A stretch of 64,000 bases of DNA from Spizellomyces punctatus DAOM BR117. Lineage: Eukaryota > Chytridiomycota > Chytridiomycetes > Spizellomycetales > Spizellomycetaceae. The notes beneath the pieces are model-generated. The model saw only the letters and a program-made list of their open reading frames with translations. It made no database searches and was not told where the DNA came from. Position numbers and translations under genes: made by a program. Positions within the stretch are counted from its first letter, which is position 1. Each line of letters starts with the position of its first letter. The stretch covers positions 225,912 through 289,911 of the forward strand of contig NW_015971554.1 of the NCBI RefSeq assembly GCF_000182565.1. Reading direction: 5' to 3'. Of this stretch, positions 32,401-44,762 are shown one piece after another.

Positions 32401-34130
32401 CCCAGTGGGGGTCCCATTGCACTTGACGCAGCTCTCTGCGGATTGAAATATCGGACTTTGAGCTGACAGGTTTTGCTAACCTCTTCCAGCTGAATATTGA
32501 GTCGGGAGAGAATCGCGCCTATTGCTGCTGCAAGCTGGATGGGACCAATGACGAACAATTTGAGCGGTGCTGTGTATTTCTGGGATTGAGAGAAAAACAA
32601 CCATGTGAATTTTACGTGACTGCCTACATTTGTTTCCAATTACTTACGTTATGCTGATACCGCGGAATGTTTGCCTCCAATATCAAGCTTCGGTAAAACG
32701 GGGCAAGGGCCAAACTGACGTCCTCCTTTAGTTTCCCTAGCTATCATTCAATAGAGAGATAAGAAAACAATCTGGATAGAAACTAATTGAATCCTCGACG
32801 TACCCTCTGTCCATCCAGCGTGAGCACATGAAACGGCAGAGCATGTTTCGTATACGATCCAGTCGTCTCTGGAACAATTCGCACTCGTAGGCACTTTTCT
32901 GTTCCGCTGCACTGTCTGTATACGTCATAGTTGAGAGGCTGAACCAGGCTACTAATAATCCCATAGCACACCATCTCGGGACTCGACAGTGAGGATTTGG
33001 GTTCACTAGCAGCTCGTCGTTTCAGTTTGGCTTCCTCCGAGGCATCAATATCTGTTAAATCGACCACTTCGTAAGGGGCAGGTGATGTGTCATCTATTAC
33101 ATGGACTTCGGATTTCGGATGTTGGAGGGGAGAAGAGTGCTGGGAGTATTGGCGAGGTGGGGACATGATGGAAGATGTAAATGGCGTTGAAAGCGGCGGT
33201 GGGAGATGGGACGGACGTGGAGGTGGCAAGTAATAGGGATGCGTTGGATGTGAATATTTGCTGAATGGACCGCTGCTGACGGGTTGTGGTGTGTGGTACG
33301 GATTTCCTGGTCCGAAACAATTCATGGGTGGAGCAGAACGCCCAAATTCGCTCTGATAGTCGACGCGGCGCCGTGGAGAGTAGCAGTTGATAGATTCTGC
33401 CTTGCGCTTTTGTGGGAGTGGCGAATCTACAAGGAAAATATCATCAACTTGTTTCTCTATTAGAGTATTACTGAGCGGACATACCATCAACAAAGACTAC
33501 ATCAGATGAATTCCCATCAACTTCATCGCTGGGAAGATCAGTCAAATCGATCGTTTCTCGTTTGGTAGTTGCACGCCGCGGACTATTCTCTGCATTATAG
33601 GGACCCACCCCAGGGTCCAAAGGGCCCGGTCTCTGTGACTCTGACCAATCCCATAATCTCTTTAACGCATCCCCGCCAGGATCAATTGCAACTTCTCTCC
33701 CTCCTGTAGACTTTTCCGACCCATCAGTCCCTTCGCTCGCTTGTCTCGAATTCATCATCGATTGAGCAGAAGAAGTACTCCACTTGTCCCTTTCCCCTCC
33801 ATTCCAGTGTCCAAAAGAACCAGGTCGGTCGTCCATAAAAGTCGTCAACCGGCCGTCCGCAGACGGAGCCGAAGAACAAGCCCCATTGGATCTGTAGTCA
33901 TACGACCAGCTATTCGAATCAGGCCACCGGGTCGGGCTTGTACTACAAGTTCCGTTTCTATCATCTTCAAATGGGCCACGATAGTCGGAATAGCTACCGT
34001 TGGATAACCCGGGGTGAGGTTCAACTGGCTGGAGCCGCTCACCAAAGGTTGTGTTCCGGTCATCCGCCCAGTTATCGACGGGTGAAGAAGACTGCGTCTC
34101 TGTTTGTGCAATAGGCGGGTTTGTGCTCAT
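29420..34130 (-). CDS. RAD5/HLTF-type SNF2 ATPase with inserted RING finger
   Basis: Fourteen exons with matching phases (34130-33485, 33426-32804, 32740-32648, 32579-32072, 32000-31672, 31599-31552, 31479-31387, 31324-31239, 31167-31139, 31075-30957, 30880-30598, 30530-30356, 30297-30180, 30121-29420) give 1283 residues. The N-terminus is disordered, with SUMO-interacting-like motifs TIDLTD (about 193) and EVVDLTD (about 335). A HIRAN-like but degenerate region follows (LGKLKEDVSLALAPF). Then come Walker A (DDMGLGKT, about 624-631), DEAH (781-784), a C3HC4 RING (about 988-1040, CCVC..CGHMFCNEC..CPMC) between the helicase lobes, and the C-terminal lobe with VHRMGQT. The RING inside the SNF2 motor is diagnostic of RAD5/RAD16/HLTF proteins in replication-stress tolerance. 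The start could also be Met 34196. Confidence 0.93.
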
Positions 34131-34932
34131 GGGAAAAAGGCTGGGAATGTAATTCGAATTGCAAATGTTTGGTGCAAAGTCAAAGTAGTTACGCAACGTC
34201 GGCTAAATCCCTCGTACTTGGAAGATGCCGTCCTATTCCGTCATATGTTCTTGCGTAGAAGCAGTATTAACGTCCAGAAAGAAATGCAGTTGCCTCCAAT
34301 GGGCAGTGTCAGCGTCAAATCGTTCAAAAAACGAGCGCAATGGCTCCGCTGTAACCCCGACCTCAGCCGATATCGCCCTTTCGCAATGTGCGCGTTCAAA
34401 AGGGCTTACTATCCTCATTGCCATGTGATCAACTGAGCCACCCACGTGAATTAGTCAGCGATCGGACTTTTGTTTTTTGTTTATCTTTTTTTTTCAATGG
34501 ATGTTGGACGGATATTGTCATGCAAAACTGCGCAACGGGAAAATGGTTGTGTCCAAGGGTCATACAAAGAGATGATGCAGTCATGGACTATGATTGTGAC
34601 TTTGCGTCAAAGAAATCCAACTGATAACGCCTGACAGAGAGGTCACATATTCGGCAAATGCAAGCAATCTCAACGATAACTATTGTTGAGGTATCAGAAG
34701 AAAACCCAATTACTACTCTAATATCGCCATTAATCCGACTATCACTACCACTATTACCACTTAATGAACAATTTACAACTTAATCTTAAAACGTTACATC
34801 AAAAAACTACATACACATGGCAACTGCAACGAATTACAGTCTGCCGAAAAAGGAAAAACAACATTTCTTTTCGTCATATGAGATCAAGGCTATCAGTCGA
34901 TTAGAATAAAGTACTTGGCGTATTCGATTTTC
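34131..34932. other. Intergenic
   Basis: Between the SNF2 gene start and the GPCR stop, both minus-strand. No convincing gene seen. Confidence 0.5.
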
Positions 34933-36352
34933 TTAGTTATATTGGTACAAGCCCAATGCATTTCTTGCTGATGACATAAAACGCTTGTCAAGGAAGATAA
35001 ATAGGAATGGGTTTACGGCCTAATACAGAGATGACGGTGAGTTTGACAAACGACACAACTTGAAATGCATAGAGGTGTGACACATACTGAGTTGGTGTAC
35101 GCCATGATGGCTCCCATTCCAGTAAGATTCGCCGGGGATGGCTTGCTGGTAAACGTTTCATAGGCCACCACTCCCAACACCCAAAATCCCCACGACACAG
35201 AAAAGAAAGCCACAAGAGTGACAAACTTGAAGACCACCGCTCGCTCCTCTTGCTGTTCTTGTTCCATCAACTGCCCTCTTTCCCTTCTTCTTCGTATTCT
35301 TTCTGATCGATCTGTTTGACTGCTACGCCCAACACCCATTTCGAGAACATCTGATACAGCGCTGTCCTCTTTTGATCGCTGTACGCCTAATTCGGCTGGA
35401 AATGTCGCGCTCCATTGAGAGGAAAGGGATGACCCAGTTGTTGCGGAGCCCAATGACCGGACGGTGAGCCGTGCAATGCGGGCACGCACTCGTCGGAATT
35501 TACGGTATATTGTGCCATAGCAAAGGGCCATCACCGTCAGGAAGAACACGTAGCAGGTGAGGGTAAAATAGGCGACACTTTTCATCAGGGGTGTTTGTAT
35601 GAACCATGGAGCGTCGCAGTATGTGTGGGTAGCTGCAATGATTGCGCCGCCGGCTGGGCGAGAGGCCAACATGAGCCATGTGGAGAATGCTATAAAAATA
35701 GACAGTGTCATGACAAAGAGCACATATCTCATCTGGCCAAAAACTCAGGTACGTACAGATTGCGACCGACCAAACCAAGACGATGATGTACATGATGACG
35801 GATGACGGGCTTGGCCTCCTAAAATGTTTGGCAAGAGCGTCAGTGACGCCGTTCGTGCAAGGCGAGCCACAGCGGATAAAGACACTAGATGACTTACTCA
35901 TGCACAATATGGAGCCATCGGTCGACCGAAATCCACATTAGGGTTTGCATAGATACCGCAATTCCCAAAGCAGCAAGGAACAAGACAATTTGACACCCAG
36001 CTGGTCCGGTTGCGAATCCGCCGGCGATACCATTCCACAATTCTGTAAATCCTGCTGACCCGCCCCACAAGAAATCCGCTACCGCGAGGTTCAGGATCTT
36101 TGCAAAAATGCAATGTCAGTACTCTCAATAATTGCTTTAACAAAACAACAAAGGTTATACCAAAAAGGTTCTCGCTTCTCTTAGCCCGCGGTCAGTGGCA
36201 AACAGATAGAAGATGAAGCTATTTCCGCATACATTCACGATGTTTACTGCGAGCGAAGTAAAGTTTATCGCTTTTTCACCGGGACTGTGGGGAATCCAAC
36301 TACCGTTTGAGAAATCTTCCAAAGGCGGCCCGCCTTGGGAGGAGATGACCAT
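34933..36352 (-). CDS. Rhodopsin-like seven-transmembrane receptor (GPCR)
   Basis: Five exons (36352-36161, 36097-35898, 35818-35757, 35689-35088, 35019-34933) give 380 residues. The N-terminus has an N-glycosylation-type NFTS. Seven hydrophobic helices are visible, with family landmarks: NLAVADF in helix 2, a cysteine before helix 3 (GPAGCQ), DRW at the end of helix 3 in place of DRY, a Trp in helix 6 (SVSWGFWVLG), and NPFLF in helix 7 in place of NPxxY. The third cytoplasmic loop is long, basic and Gln/Glu-rich, as expected for a G-protein contact. The C-terminal tail is short. The ligand is unknown. The intron model is needed to restore helix 4 (VIMYIIVLVWSVAI) and helix 7. Confidence 0.85.
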
Positions 36353-38067
36353 GGATGCAGATTGCTAGGATGAAAGAGAATTGAAGATAGAGAAAGGAAT
36401 GCCAGGTCCAGATATTTTATTTTCGTAGTAATCACAGTCCAAGCCGCCCAAGAGGTAAGACAGTAGGGACAGGGAGGCCAGGTTGCAACCAGAATTCGTG
36501 AAGGCAGGCTATCGGTGTAATCTGTTATTTCCTTCCTTCGGAAGCATTGGCGACCACAAGAATGGAGAAATGGTGCCAAATTGTTATGTGAGCCAAGAAA
36601 TAGTAGCAACGGTCAAATGGCGAATCCCTGATGGAATTGCGGATTGTACAAGGTATATAGGACAGCCAGGATTCACGGTTTGAGTGCAGAGACTGAAAAT
36701 ATCAGCCCACTGTGCACGACAGCATAATGATATTTCAAGTAGCAAACAAACAAAAAAAAAAAAAGGCTGGCCAACTGGACGATCATTAGACGAGAGCAGC
36801 TGGAAATCAGGGGGAATGATGTCGTACTAGCTCCACCGGGTGGGTGCGGACACTTTCCCTTGAAGGCATATGGCAGCTGGTGTGTGGGTAACAAGCTGCC
36901 CAAAGATTTTTTTGAAAGAAACTTTCCGGAACACAACCCGTCCAACCCAACAAAAGGCGAGTACGAAAAGGCAAGCCGAATCTGGTTAAGTACGCGAACA
37001 AACGTAACGCTGCCCCCAGATCACAGCTGAGCACCCATTTCAAAAAGCATATGTTGTCTCTTTTTTTGGCTTTGGACGATTTTCACACTTTTTGAGCAAC
37101 TTTCCTTTGTCTTGTGTGTTTTGAGCCCCAATTTTATTCGTTGTGACGACACAACAAAACGTTTGGAACAAAAGCAAAGCCATGAACATCCGAGGGTGTT
37201 TTATGCTTTGTCTAACGTGTTACGATTGCTTTTTTCCTGCTTTATTTCTGGCCACATCGTTCAAGGTTTCCGAACGATGCCCGTCCTTTTTTTTTTTCTT
37301 TCATTTGGACCTTGGCCGTTTTGCACCAAAAAACAGCCACTTTTGAAGAGGCAAAGTACCAAAATGCAAAAGAGCAATGGATGAGCTGATATTTTATTCC
37401 TTTGCACTCGTTTAACCCCAATGAACTACTCGCATATTGCGCTTACTTTGGTGTCCTTGGGGGAAATGTCACACTTTTGCAACCGTTTCAACTACAAGTG
37501 TGAAATGAGATGTCCGAAAGGTAACACGTGATTTGCAAGTTCGAATCTCTCTCAAGACAAAAAGTCGAGTGCGCAATCTCTTTTTTTGTTGCGATTGTTA
37601 ACGTTCATTGCTAGCTTTTGTGAATCAAGGCGTCAAGCATTCCCATCGATCGCGGGGATGCTCGTTGGTTTTATACCGTTCTTGTAACGAACGCGACCGC
37701 TGCATGTCCAATGACCTTGACATGTTGGAATGCCCGAGACGCCCGAGACTCGCTCGAATGAAACGGTCGTAAACCATCAAACCATTGCAAAAAAGACCAA
37801 ACACAATGCTTTCCAATTCCTATGCGCATTCAACACAACCAAAAAAAACACACATGCCCCTGAAGAAAACGACTAATCAGAATAGCATGTCATTTTCCAG
37901 ACAGATGACATCAGCATTACACGTGATTCCGGATCGGCACGCTCTCGCCTGACTTGACCCTTTGGTTTGAACTGCAATCCCTGGGGGAGGTCCGATGGGA
38001 CAGGAGAAGGATGAGCACGCTTCTCTTGAGCAATAACGACATTGAATGACGACTACCTGGCTTTCCA
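36353..38067. other. Intergenic between divergent GPCR and histidine kinase
   Basis: No coding region, tRNA or repeat supported over 1.7 kb. It is T- and A-tract rich, and open frames on both strands are short and atypical. It is presumably the promoters of the GPCR (-) and the hybrid kinase (+). Confidence 0.5.
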
Positions 38068-40168
38068 ATGGATGTAGTATTGTTGTTACTTGGATTCCTG
38101 CTCGAACGCGCCTGGGCTCTTCCGGTTCCCGTAGAGTCATCAGGCCAAATAGGCGCGCAAACGCTACCCGATGTTAGCACCAAACTCACCGTTCCTTGGG
38201 CGGATGCTGTTATTGGTGCTTCCTACTTTGCCATTCCGGTAGAACTGGCCTTCTTTGTCTTCAAGCTCCCATCAACGACTTTGTATCAAAAATGCGTAGG
38301 GGGACTCTTTGTTGCATTTATTCTATTTTGCGGAATCGGGCACTTTCTGGATGCCAGCCATATGGGCGTTGAATGGGTTATTGCCGATAGATATCTGACG
38401 GCAGGCGTCTCCGCCATTACAGCTATCGCAAGTCCGTATGTCTTGAATTACAGCGTGGAGGCCATCAAGGGATTCTCGGAAGAGTCGAAATTGGTGGAAA
38501 AGCAGCGGGATATGCTGGCAGACGCACAGGCGCTGACCCACCTTGGCAACTGGGAGCTAAGAGAGGACGAAAAAACTGGCGTCCGGTGGATTAATGCATC
38601 CGACGAGTTTTTCCGAATATTTGGCATGGAACCGGATACATATGAAGCCAACAGGATCACTTACGATAGATATTGGAAGTGTGTCGCGCCAGAGGATCGA
38701 GAAAAGATTGACAAGGCGGTTAGCGAAGCTTTGTTGAATGGAGACTCATACCACATCATACAGCGGATTCGAAGGGAGTCGGACAGGAAGGAGGTCTATA
38801 TTCGCGGATATGGAAAGCCTGTGATCCGCGACGGAAAGATTCAAGGGCTCCGTGGGTTCGTATCAAGTGTACAATGGTGTTCTTTGACAATATTCAGCTT
38901 CTAACGTTATGGCGATTGACTGCAGGACGGCGCAAGATATTACCTCCCAAGTCTTTGCTGAAATGGAATTGACTAGGGCAAAGGAAGAGGCGCTCATTGA
39001 ATCCAAGCACAAAGACGTGGTGAGTTTTTGGACTGTACTTTGTATTTGCTGTTGAGTTTTACTTTCTTATTCCGAGATGCCACGTGAATAGTTTCTAGCA
39101 ACCATGAGTCATGAATTGCGCACTCCTCTCACATCCATTATTGGACACGTCGAGCTAATGGACGAAACACCCATGGACGAGACCCAAAAAGAGTACATGT
39201 CCAACGCTAGACGGGCTGCAACCACGCTCTTATCCTTGATCAACGATATCCTTGATTACAGCAAGCTGACCGCTGGAAAGGTTGATTTAGATCTACGTGT
39301 AACCAGTGTAGCCGAGATTCTGGATGATGTTCGCGCCATTTCTAAAGATCTTGGAAAGGAGGTTACTCTACGAGTCGACTCGTACGATGGGCCCAACGTG
39401 ATTGGCGATTCCACTCGACTGAAGCAGATTTTGTTAAACCTTGTCAGCAATGCTGTAAAGTTTACAATGCCTGGTGGATACGTCTTTGTTACCAACACGT
39501 GGACAGTGGACAATGCCGACAGAGTGAACCTCACCATATCGGTCCGAGACACAGGCATTGGTATGTCGGAGCAAGTAATACAACGGCTGTTCAATCCGTT
39601 TACCCAAGCAGACGCATCAACGAGCCGCCGATTTGGTGGGACGGGATTGGGATTATCGATCGTCAAGAAGCTCGTAAATGCCATGGATGGGTCCATCGAA
39701 GTAACTAGCGAGGAAAATAAGGGATCAACTTTCACAGTCCTTTTTAAACTGCCTAAAGCGCACGTCCTTCCACAAGAGGTGCCTGTTCCCGACAAGATGG
39801 GCAGCATGCGTATCCTTGTCGCTGAAGACAACAAGGTTACCCAATCTCTTCTTAAGCGGATGCTGCGTGACTTTACCGTCGACGTGGCTGATAACGGCCG
39901 CCAAGCTGTGGACATGGTGAAAAAGAATGAATCCTATCACATGCTTTTCTGCGACTTGAATATGCCGGTACTGGACGGCCTGGAGGCCACCCGCGAAATT
40001 AGGAAGACGACCCAAGGCCGTGAAATATTCATTGTTGGCTTAACTGCGAATGCGTTCAAAACCGATCGCGAAAACTGTTTAAAAGCTGGGATGAATGACT
40101 ACCTCTCCAAACCGTTCACGAAGCTATCTCTACTGGCTATGATTGCGAAAGCAAAATTGTCCGGGTGA
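38068..40168 (+). CDS. Ethylene-receptor-like hybrid histidine kinase
   Basis: Three exons (38068-38855, 38926-39019, 39092-40168) give 652 residues. After a signal-like N-terminus come three membrane helices matching the ethylene-binding domain of plant ETR1. The key residues align: D46, Y53 and P57 (ADAVIGASYFAIPVEL), then C88 and H92 (LFCGIGHF), which correspond to the copper ligands C65 and H69. R108 sits where ETR1 has K91. A PAS domain follows (about 170-275, ending GLRGTAQDIT), where plant receptors have GAF. Then HisKA (FLATMSHELRTPL, H301), HATPase (NLVSNAVKF, DTGIGM, GGTGLGLSI) and a receiver domain with D582 (FCDLNMP) and SKPF. All catalytic residues needed for His-Asp phosphorelay are present. 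Intron 1 has a non-consensus GTTCGT donor but a CTAAC branch site. Confidence 0.95.
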
Positions 40169-40824
40169 CACAGCTTGATTTCCAGAGCACGTTGAGTGGC
40201 CAAATGAACCTGAAAGTTTCAAAAGGAGTGATACTGGATACTTGCCTCTCCCAATATTCCAATCGAGAACGACTGTCGTTGGCTGCATTTATTGTCGTCT
40301 ACATGGGTGATCGGACTCTTTATTTTGCCGGCGTCGTCCGACTGACACGGTCAAATGGAATCTTTCGCGACCCCGTTTTGCTGCGTCCTTGACTCGGTGC
40401 ACAATGCGGCGGTTAATGCATGTGCTGCAAGTCCCGGAAAACGCACCTGTATAAAAGAGATTTAGAAACTTGAGACTTGAGCCAACATATGCTCATAGAT
40501 ACGCCGGTTTTTACACTCTGCTACCGGGAACCAAGGTACACCCCTACTTATTACGCACGTTTTCTTTGGCGACACATGGTGTCACCTTTTACGGGTGAGA
40601 TTGAGATTGCTACCCGACAATACAGCGGTTGACTAGTCGGCAGCTGAAGAAAGAATCTCTGGAGGCAGAGAATATTGGACATGGTTGTAAACAGTTGTAG
40701 AGAATTGTATTGGACGTGCGCTCAAGATTAAGCCAGTCTTGAATTTTATGGAACGTTTAATATAAGCCAATGTTTTGTACACAAGTCATTAATACTGCCA
40801 AGTATATAATACACGAGTCGAACC
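40169..40824. other. Intergenic between convergent genes
   Basis: No gene seen between the ends of the kinase (+) and the coiled-coil gene (-). Confidence 0.5.
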
Positions 40825-43800
40825 TCATCTGTTTACAATTCTCCCAACAGCTTTCAAATCCCTTGTCAAATTACCTCCCAAAGTCTTTCCGTTGGCCCAT
40901 TCCCACACTCGTCGCAAACTTGAAACCTTGCCCCAGCTCAAATTCAATACAGCCATCGCAACGTCTTCTTGCATCTCCTGGTTCTCGTCATTCAGTGACA
41001 AAAGTTTCTCCAACTGATCCCTAAACCATTCAACCCCTGGCAAAGGCTGGAAATCTCCCATGGAACCTCTGGCTAATCCTGAGATGAGCGAGAGTGAAAA
41101 TGGTGCCTTGTCGGGGTCATTGAGCTGGGCCCACAACTGCTGAATCACGGCATAGCGTTTTTCCCAAGGCAATTGCTGCCCACATAGTTCAACAGATTTG
41201 ACAAAAGCAACGGAAAACCGCGCGTTCGATCCAATTGATGAGTCATTCAAGACTGTATTCATCTGTCTCGTCAGCAAGTCCTCTGGTGTTAATGTCCCCG
41301 CCTTCAATGTTCCCAATTCGCACTTGTCAAATACGCCCACCCCATCAGTGGTCAAAGCAGTAACGATCGCCTGAAACGAATCGAAAACCGGATCCGACCG
41401 GTCAGACGGCCGTAACGCTTCGGGCCACATTTTGCTCACGTTGTCCAACATAATGATACAATCACTCACAGCACCAACCTCTCGTAATAGGTCGTAACAC
41501 AATACGCGACACCGTTGCAGATCGTTTGTAAAACGACACCAAGTTGTGAAAGCTCGAATCATGCGACACGCGCGCCCCAAGCTGCGTTTGGTAGCCGACG
41601 TGGTGACGAGCGTGTGATGGATCCATGTCATTATTTTGTCCAAGAGTTTCTTGCTGGCATACCGCACGGCCCAACTGAAAACGCATAAGATGATGTGGCG
41701 TTCACGCACAGGCAGATATTCGGATGTTTGCAAGCTTCGCAACATGGGTGGTGCACTCGGTTTAGTGATACCCCCTACCCTTCCGATCAATAGAGCGTGC
41801 GACCGGAAATGTCCCCAACATTGGTCTAAAGCGCATTGAAGGGTGTAAGAGTCACTAGCGGCTCGACTTTGCGGGTTTTTGAAGAAATCCACGAGGGCTG
41901 CAGGTGAGTCCGTATCAATGCTCAAAAGCACGTCCTTGATGACTGCAGAACAAAAAGAGGCCCGTGTCAGCTGTGGAAATGGTAGTTACGGGCATAACAA
42001 GCAACAACATATCCCTGACTCACACGTGACATCATCAACAACTGGCGAACCTTGGCCACTGACCACAGGAGAACTCGGTTTTGTTTTCTGCGCTTTCTCC
42101 GCCGGTACAACTTTCCGGATCTTTCTACTCATGAGGTCGGCAAGGTCCTTTTGCCGACTGGGAAAGAGGCGGTCAGACGATTCCATGGGACAAGGCGGTT
42201 GCGGGGGAGAGATGACATTATCCGCGGGTTTGAATTGAAGATCACTTGTCTGCAGTTTGGTTGGAGGCTCCAGAGCGGCAGATTGCCTGCGAGCTTGCTT
42301 CGATATAGAGGAGGGCGGTACACTTGCTTTGATTGAATCGGTTGTACTACGTGAGGCCGTGGCTGCTGCATTAGAGGTCGTTTGTCCTGCGCTTGAAGTC
42401 TTTTTTCCACCCGAGTCCGCATGCAGTGAAGTTCGCTTACCCCCGGATGCAGTACGTGACACAGGTTGACGTTGGGTACTATTTGATCTCGGTGGCAGTG
42501 AGGATCCTACAGGTTCTGATGCTCCCGAAGATGTAGAGCTGCCTGTTGACATAGTGCGTGACCTTCGCTTGACCTTTTCTACAGAGGGAGCCGCTTTTGA
42601 CTTAGCCGCCATGCTAGGTGCTTTGGCTCCTCCTGTATCTCTTTCCTTTGCAGCCAAAGCACTGGAGCGACTGGGAGGCAATGGCTTTGTTTTGTACCTG
42701 TCGGATGATGTTGTGCTAATGGAGTCGATGCTAGGGGCGCGAGAACGGCTCGCAGTGGTGATGGGCGACGCTCCAAGGTCAAGGGAGGTAGCAAGTTCGT
42801 CTTCCGTAGGAGTAGGGGAACACCTCGGAGTGGGTACTATTTCTGACAACGTCTGCACAGAATTTTGGGTTGCCCTTCGCTTGGAAGGTCGATCTTTGTA
42901 ATCCTCCTCCAGGTCAGACTGCAACTGGAAGTGAAACAATGATTAATGTGATTCTTTATATTAGCGTTTCTCAAGCAGCCTACCTCATCGTTGTCGACTT
43001 TTGTGAGTTTTCTTTTCAAGCAACTTAGGCGCACCTGCTGCTCAGTCACCAACTCTTGCAACGCCATCTGTGTAAAGACTTCATGATTAGAAGGTGGCCC
43101 CCGGTCGGACCAGGTGGCACTGAACATACCTTCTGCTTCGAAAGTGATGCGTTTTCACCTCTCAAACGATCGATCTGTCGTACAAGGCGAGAGACCCCGT
43201 CTTCTGACTGATCAGGTGCCATATGTTTTTCAATTCCCTTTTGCACAGTAGGCTCTTTGGCCTGTGCGCTTGCATTGCTGAGCTGTGCCCGCAACTGCCG
43301 TACTTCATCCTTGTGCCTGGCCCTTTCATCAGCGAGTCGACTGTTGCAAGTACGAAGTGTCTCCTCCTTGTCTTGAAGTTGCGCCTCAAACTCTTTCAGG
43401 CGATCCCTCATCCGTCGCATTTCATTGTCATAACGCTGTTGGACCGTCGCAGCATCCTCATTTACATCGTTGCGTTGGTCGCTTTTCCTGTACCGGGGTA
43501 CCTCAGTCTTTCCAGACGTTTCAGCAGCCGTTACTCGTTGTCGCATATTTTGGATCTCCGCATCTTTTGCTTTCATCCTCGCCTCCATCTCTGAATGCAT
43601 GTCCTTGAGCTTGTGGATCTCTTCATCTTTCTTTCTTAATTGAGAAATTTCAAGCAGTTGATCTTTGCACCGGGTCTCAATCTCCAGCTTCCCCTTTTCA
43701 AGTACTTTAGCTTGATTCTCTAAGGACATTTTCCCCTCTTCTAATATTGTACACCGCTCTTCTGCACTTTTAGCCAGTTTCACGGCCTCCACAGCTTGTA

Positions 43801-44584
43801 TCCTTGCTTCGGCCAACTGCTTTCGTAGTGTATCCATCTCGACCTTCACCGCGTCTTGCTTTGATGCCACTTCCGCGGATTGACATAGAAGCTCGTTAGC
43901 CTTGCACATTTCATCTTTCAGCTTTCTCAACTGATCATCTCTAGTAACCAGAAACGATATCAGTTGGTATGGTGCGACACAGAGCGGATGGCCACCTTGG
44001 TACGCACTTTTGAGCATGCTCCTCCCGAAGTTTGTTCAGAGTATTCTCGGACTGTTGAATCACCACCTTCTGTTGTATGACCTGCCTCTGCCAGTGATTG
44101 TTTGCATCTTTCAGTTTTACCACTTCCGCTTTTGTGCTTGCCAGTGCCGATTCGGTTTTAGCTAATCGAGAAACAGATTGCTTCGAGACAATGAGCTCTT
44201 CACGGATCTTGATTATCTCTTCGCGTAGGTTGATCAATTCCGCTACTGCCTCGTCGCGATCTTTAGCGGTGTTTCCCAGATCACTCTTTAGTTTTGCCAG
44301 TTCTGCAGCATTTTCCGCTTTTTCTTTTAGACATTAAAAAGAGGAATAATATAGGTCAAAAATATTGAAAGCGAGAACCAAAGAAAATGTTGTGTAGAGC
44401 CACCTTTTTCTGCATTTTTACAAAACTCGACCAATTTGTTCGTTTGGATAGCCTTCTCCTTGAACGCCTTCACATTTTTCAAGAGTGCTTGCTTTTCATC
44501 CCCCAACCTCTTCACATCCTCCTTGAGTTTGCCGCATTCTGAGCATGGCGACGCTGGGTCGGCGTTGACCTCAGGACATGCCAT
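40825..44584 (-). CDS. Long coiled-coil protein, tentatively little elongation complex subunit 1-like
   Basis: Six exons (44584-44404, 44323-44008, 43940-43130, 43067-42984, 42924-42024, 41942-40825) give about 1136 residues. The start at 44584 (MACPEVNADP) is preferred, and Met 44671 is possible in frame. The first 480 residues are nearly continuous coiled coil (heptads rich in Lys, Glu, Leu and Gln). The next 300 are Ser/Thr/Pro-rich, basic and disordered. The last 370 form a helical domain with RCRVLCYDLLRE and NVSKMWPEAL. This layout, and a loose resemblance of the C-terminal segment, recall the ICE1/LEC1 scaffold for snRNA transcription, but I am not confident. It could be another nuclear coiled-coil protein. 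It shares a short promoter with DMAP1/SWC4. Confidence 0.75.
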
Positions 44585-44762
44585 GTCATATCTCACAACT
44601 GGCCTGGGGGGGTTGGGCAAAGAAGTAGGCAGATGGACCCTGCTCTCAACACAATGCAACCGGTTGGGCACGTGATCAGCGATATTCGCGTGCTAGTCCA
44701 AGAAACCGACTGCCCAGCGAGATCTGCTCAACCTGGAAAGGCTCCCTGGAAAGGCTCGAGGC
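44585..44762. promoter_or_regulatory. Short bidirectional promoter region
   Basis: Only 178 bp separate the preferred start codons of the coiled-coil protein (-) and DMAP1/SWC4 (+), so the two genes probably share promoter elements. It contains a near-direct repeat of GGAAAGGCTC at 44735-44757. Shared regulation is inference. Confidence 0.5.

Noticed and set aside
37521-37556. Possible tRNA T-arm (AGTTCGAATCTC)
   Set aside because: No matching acceptor stem, anticodon arm or D-arm could be paired upstream.
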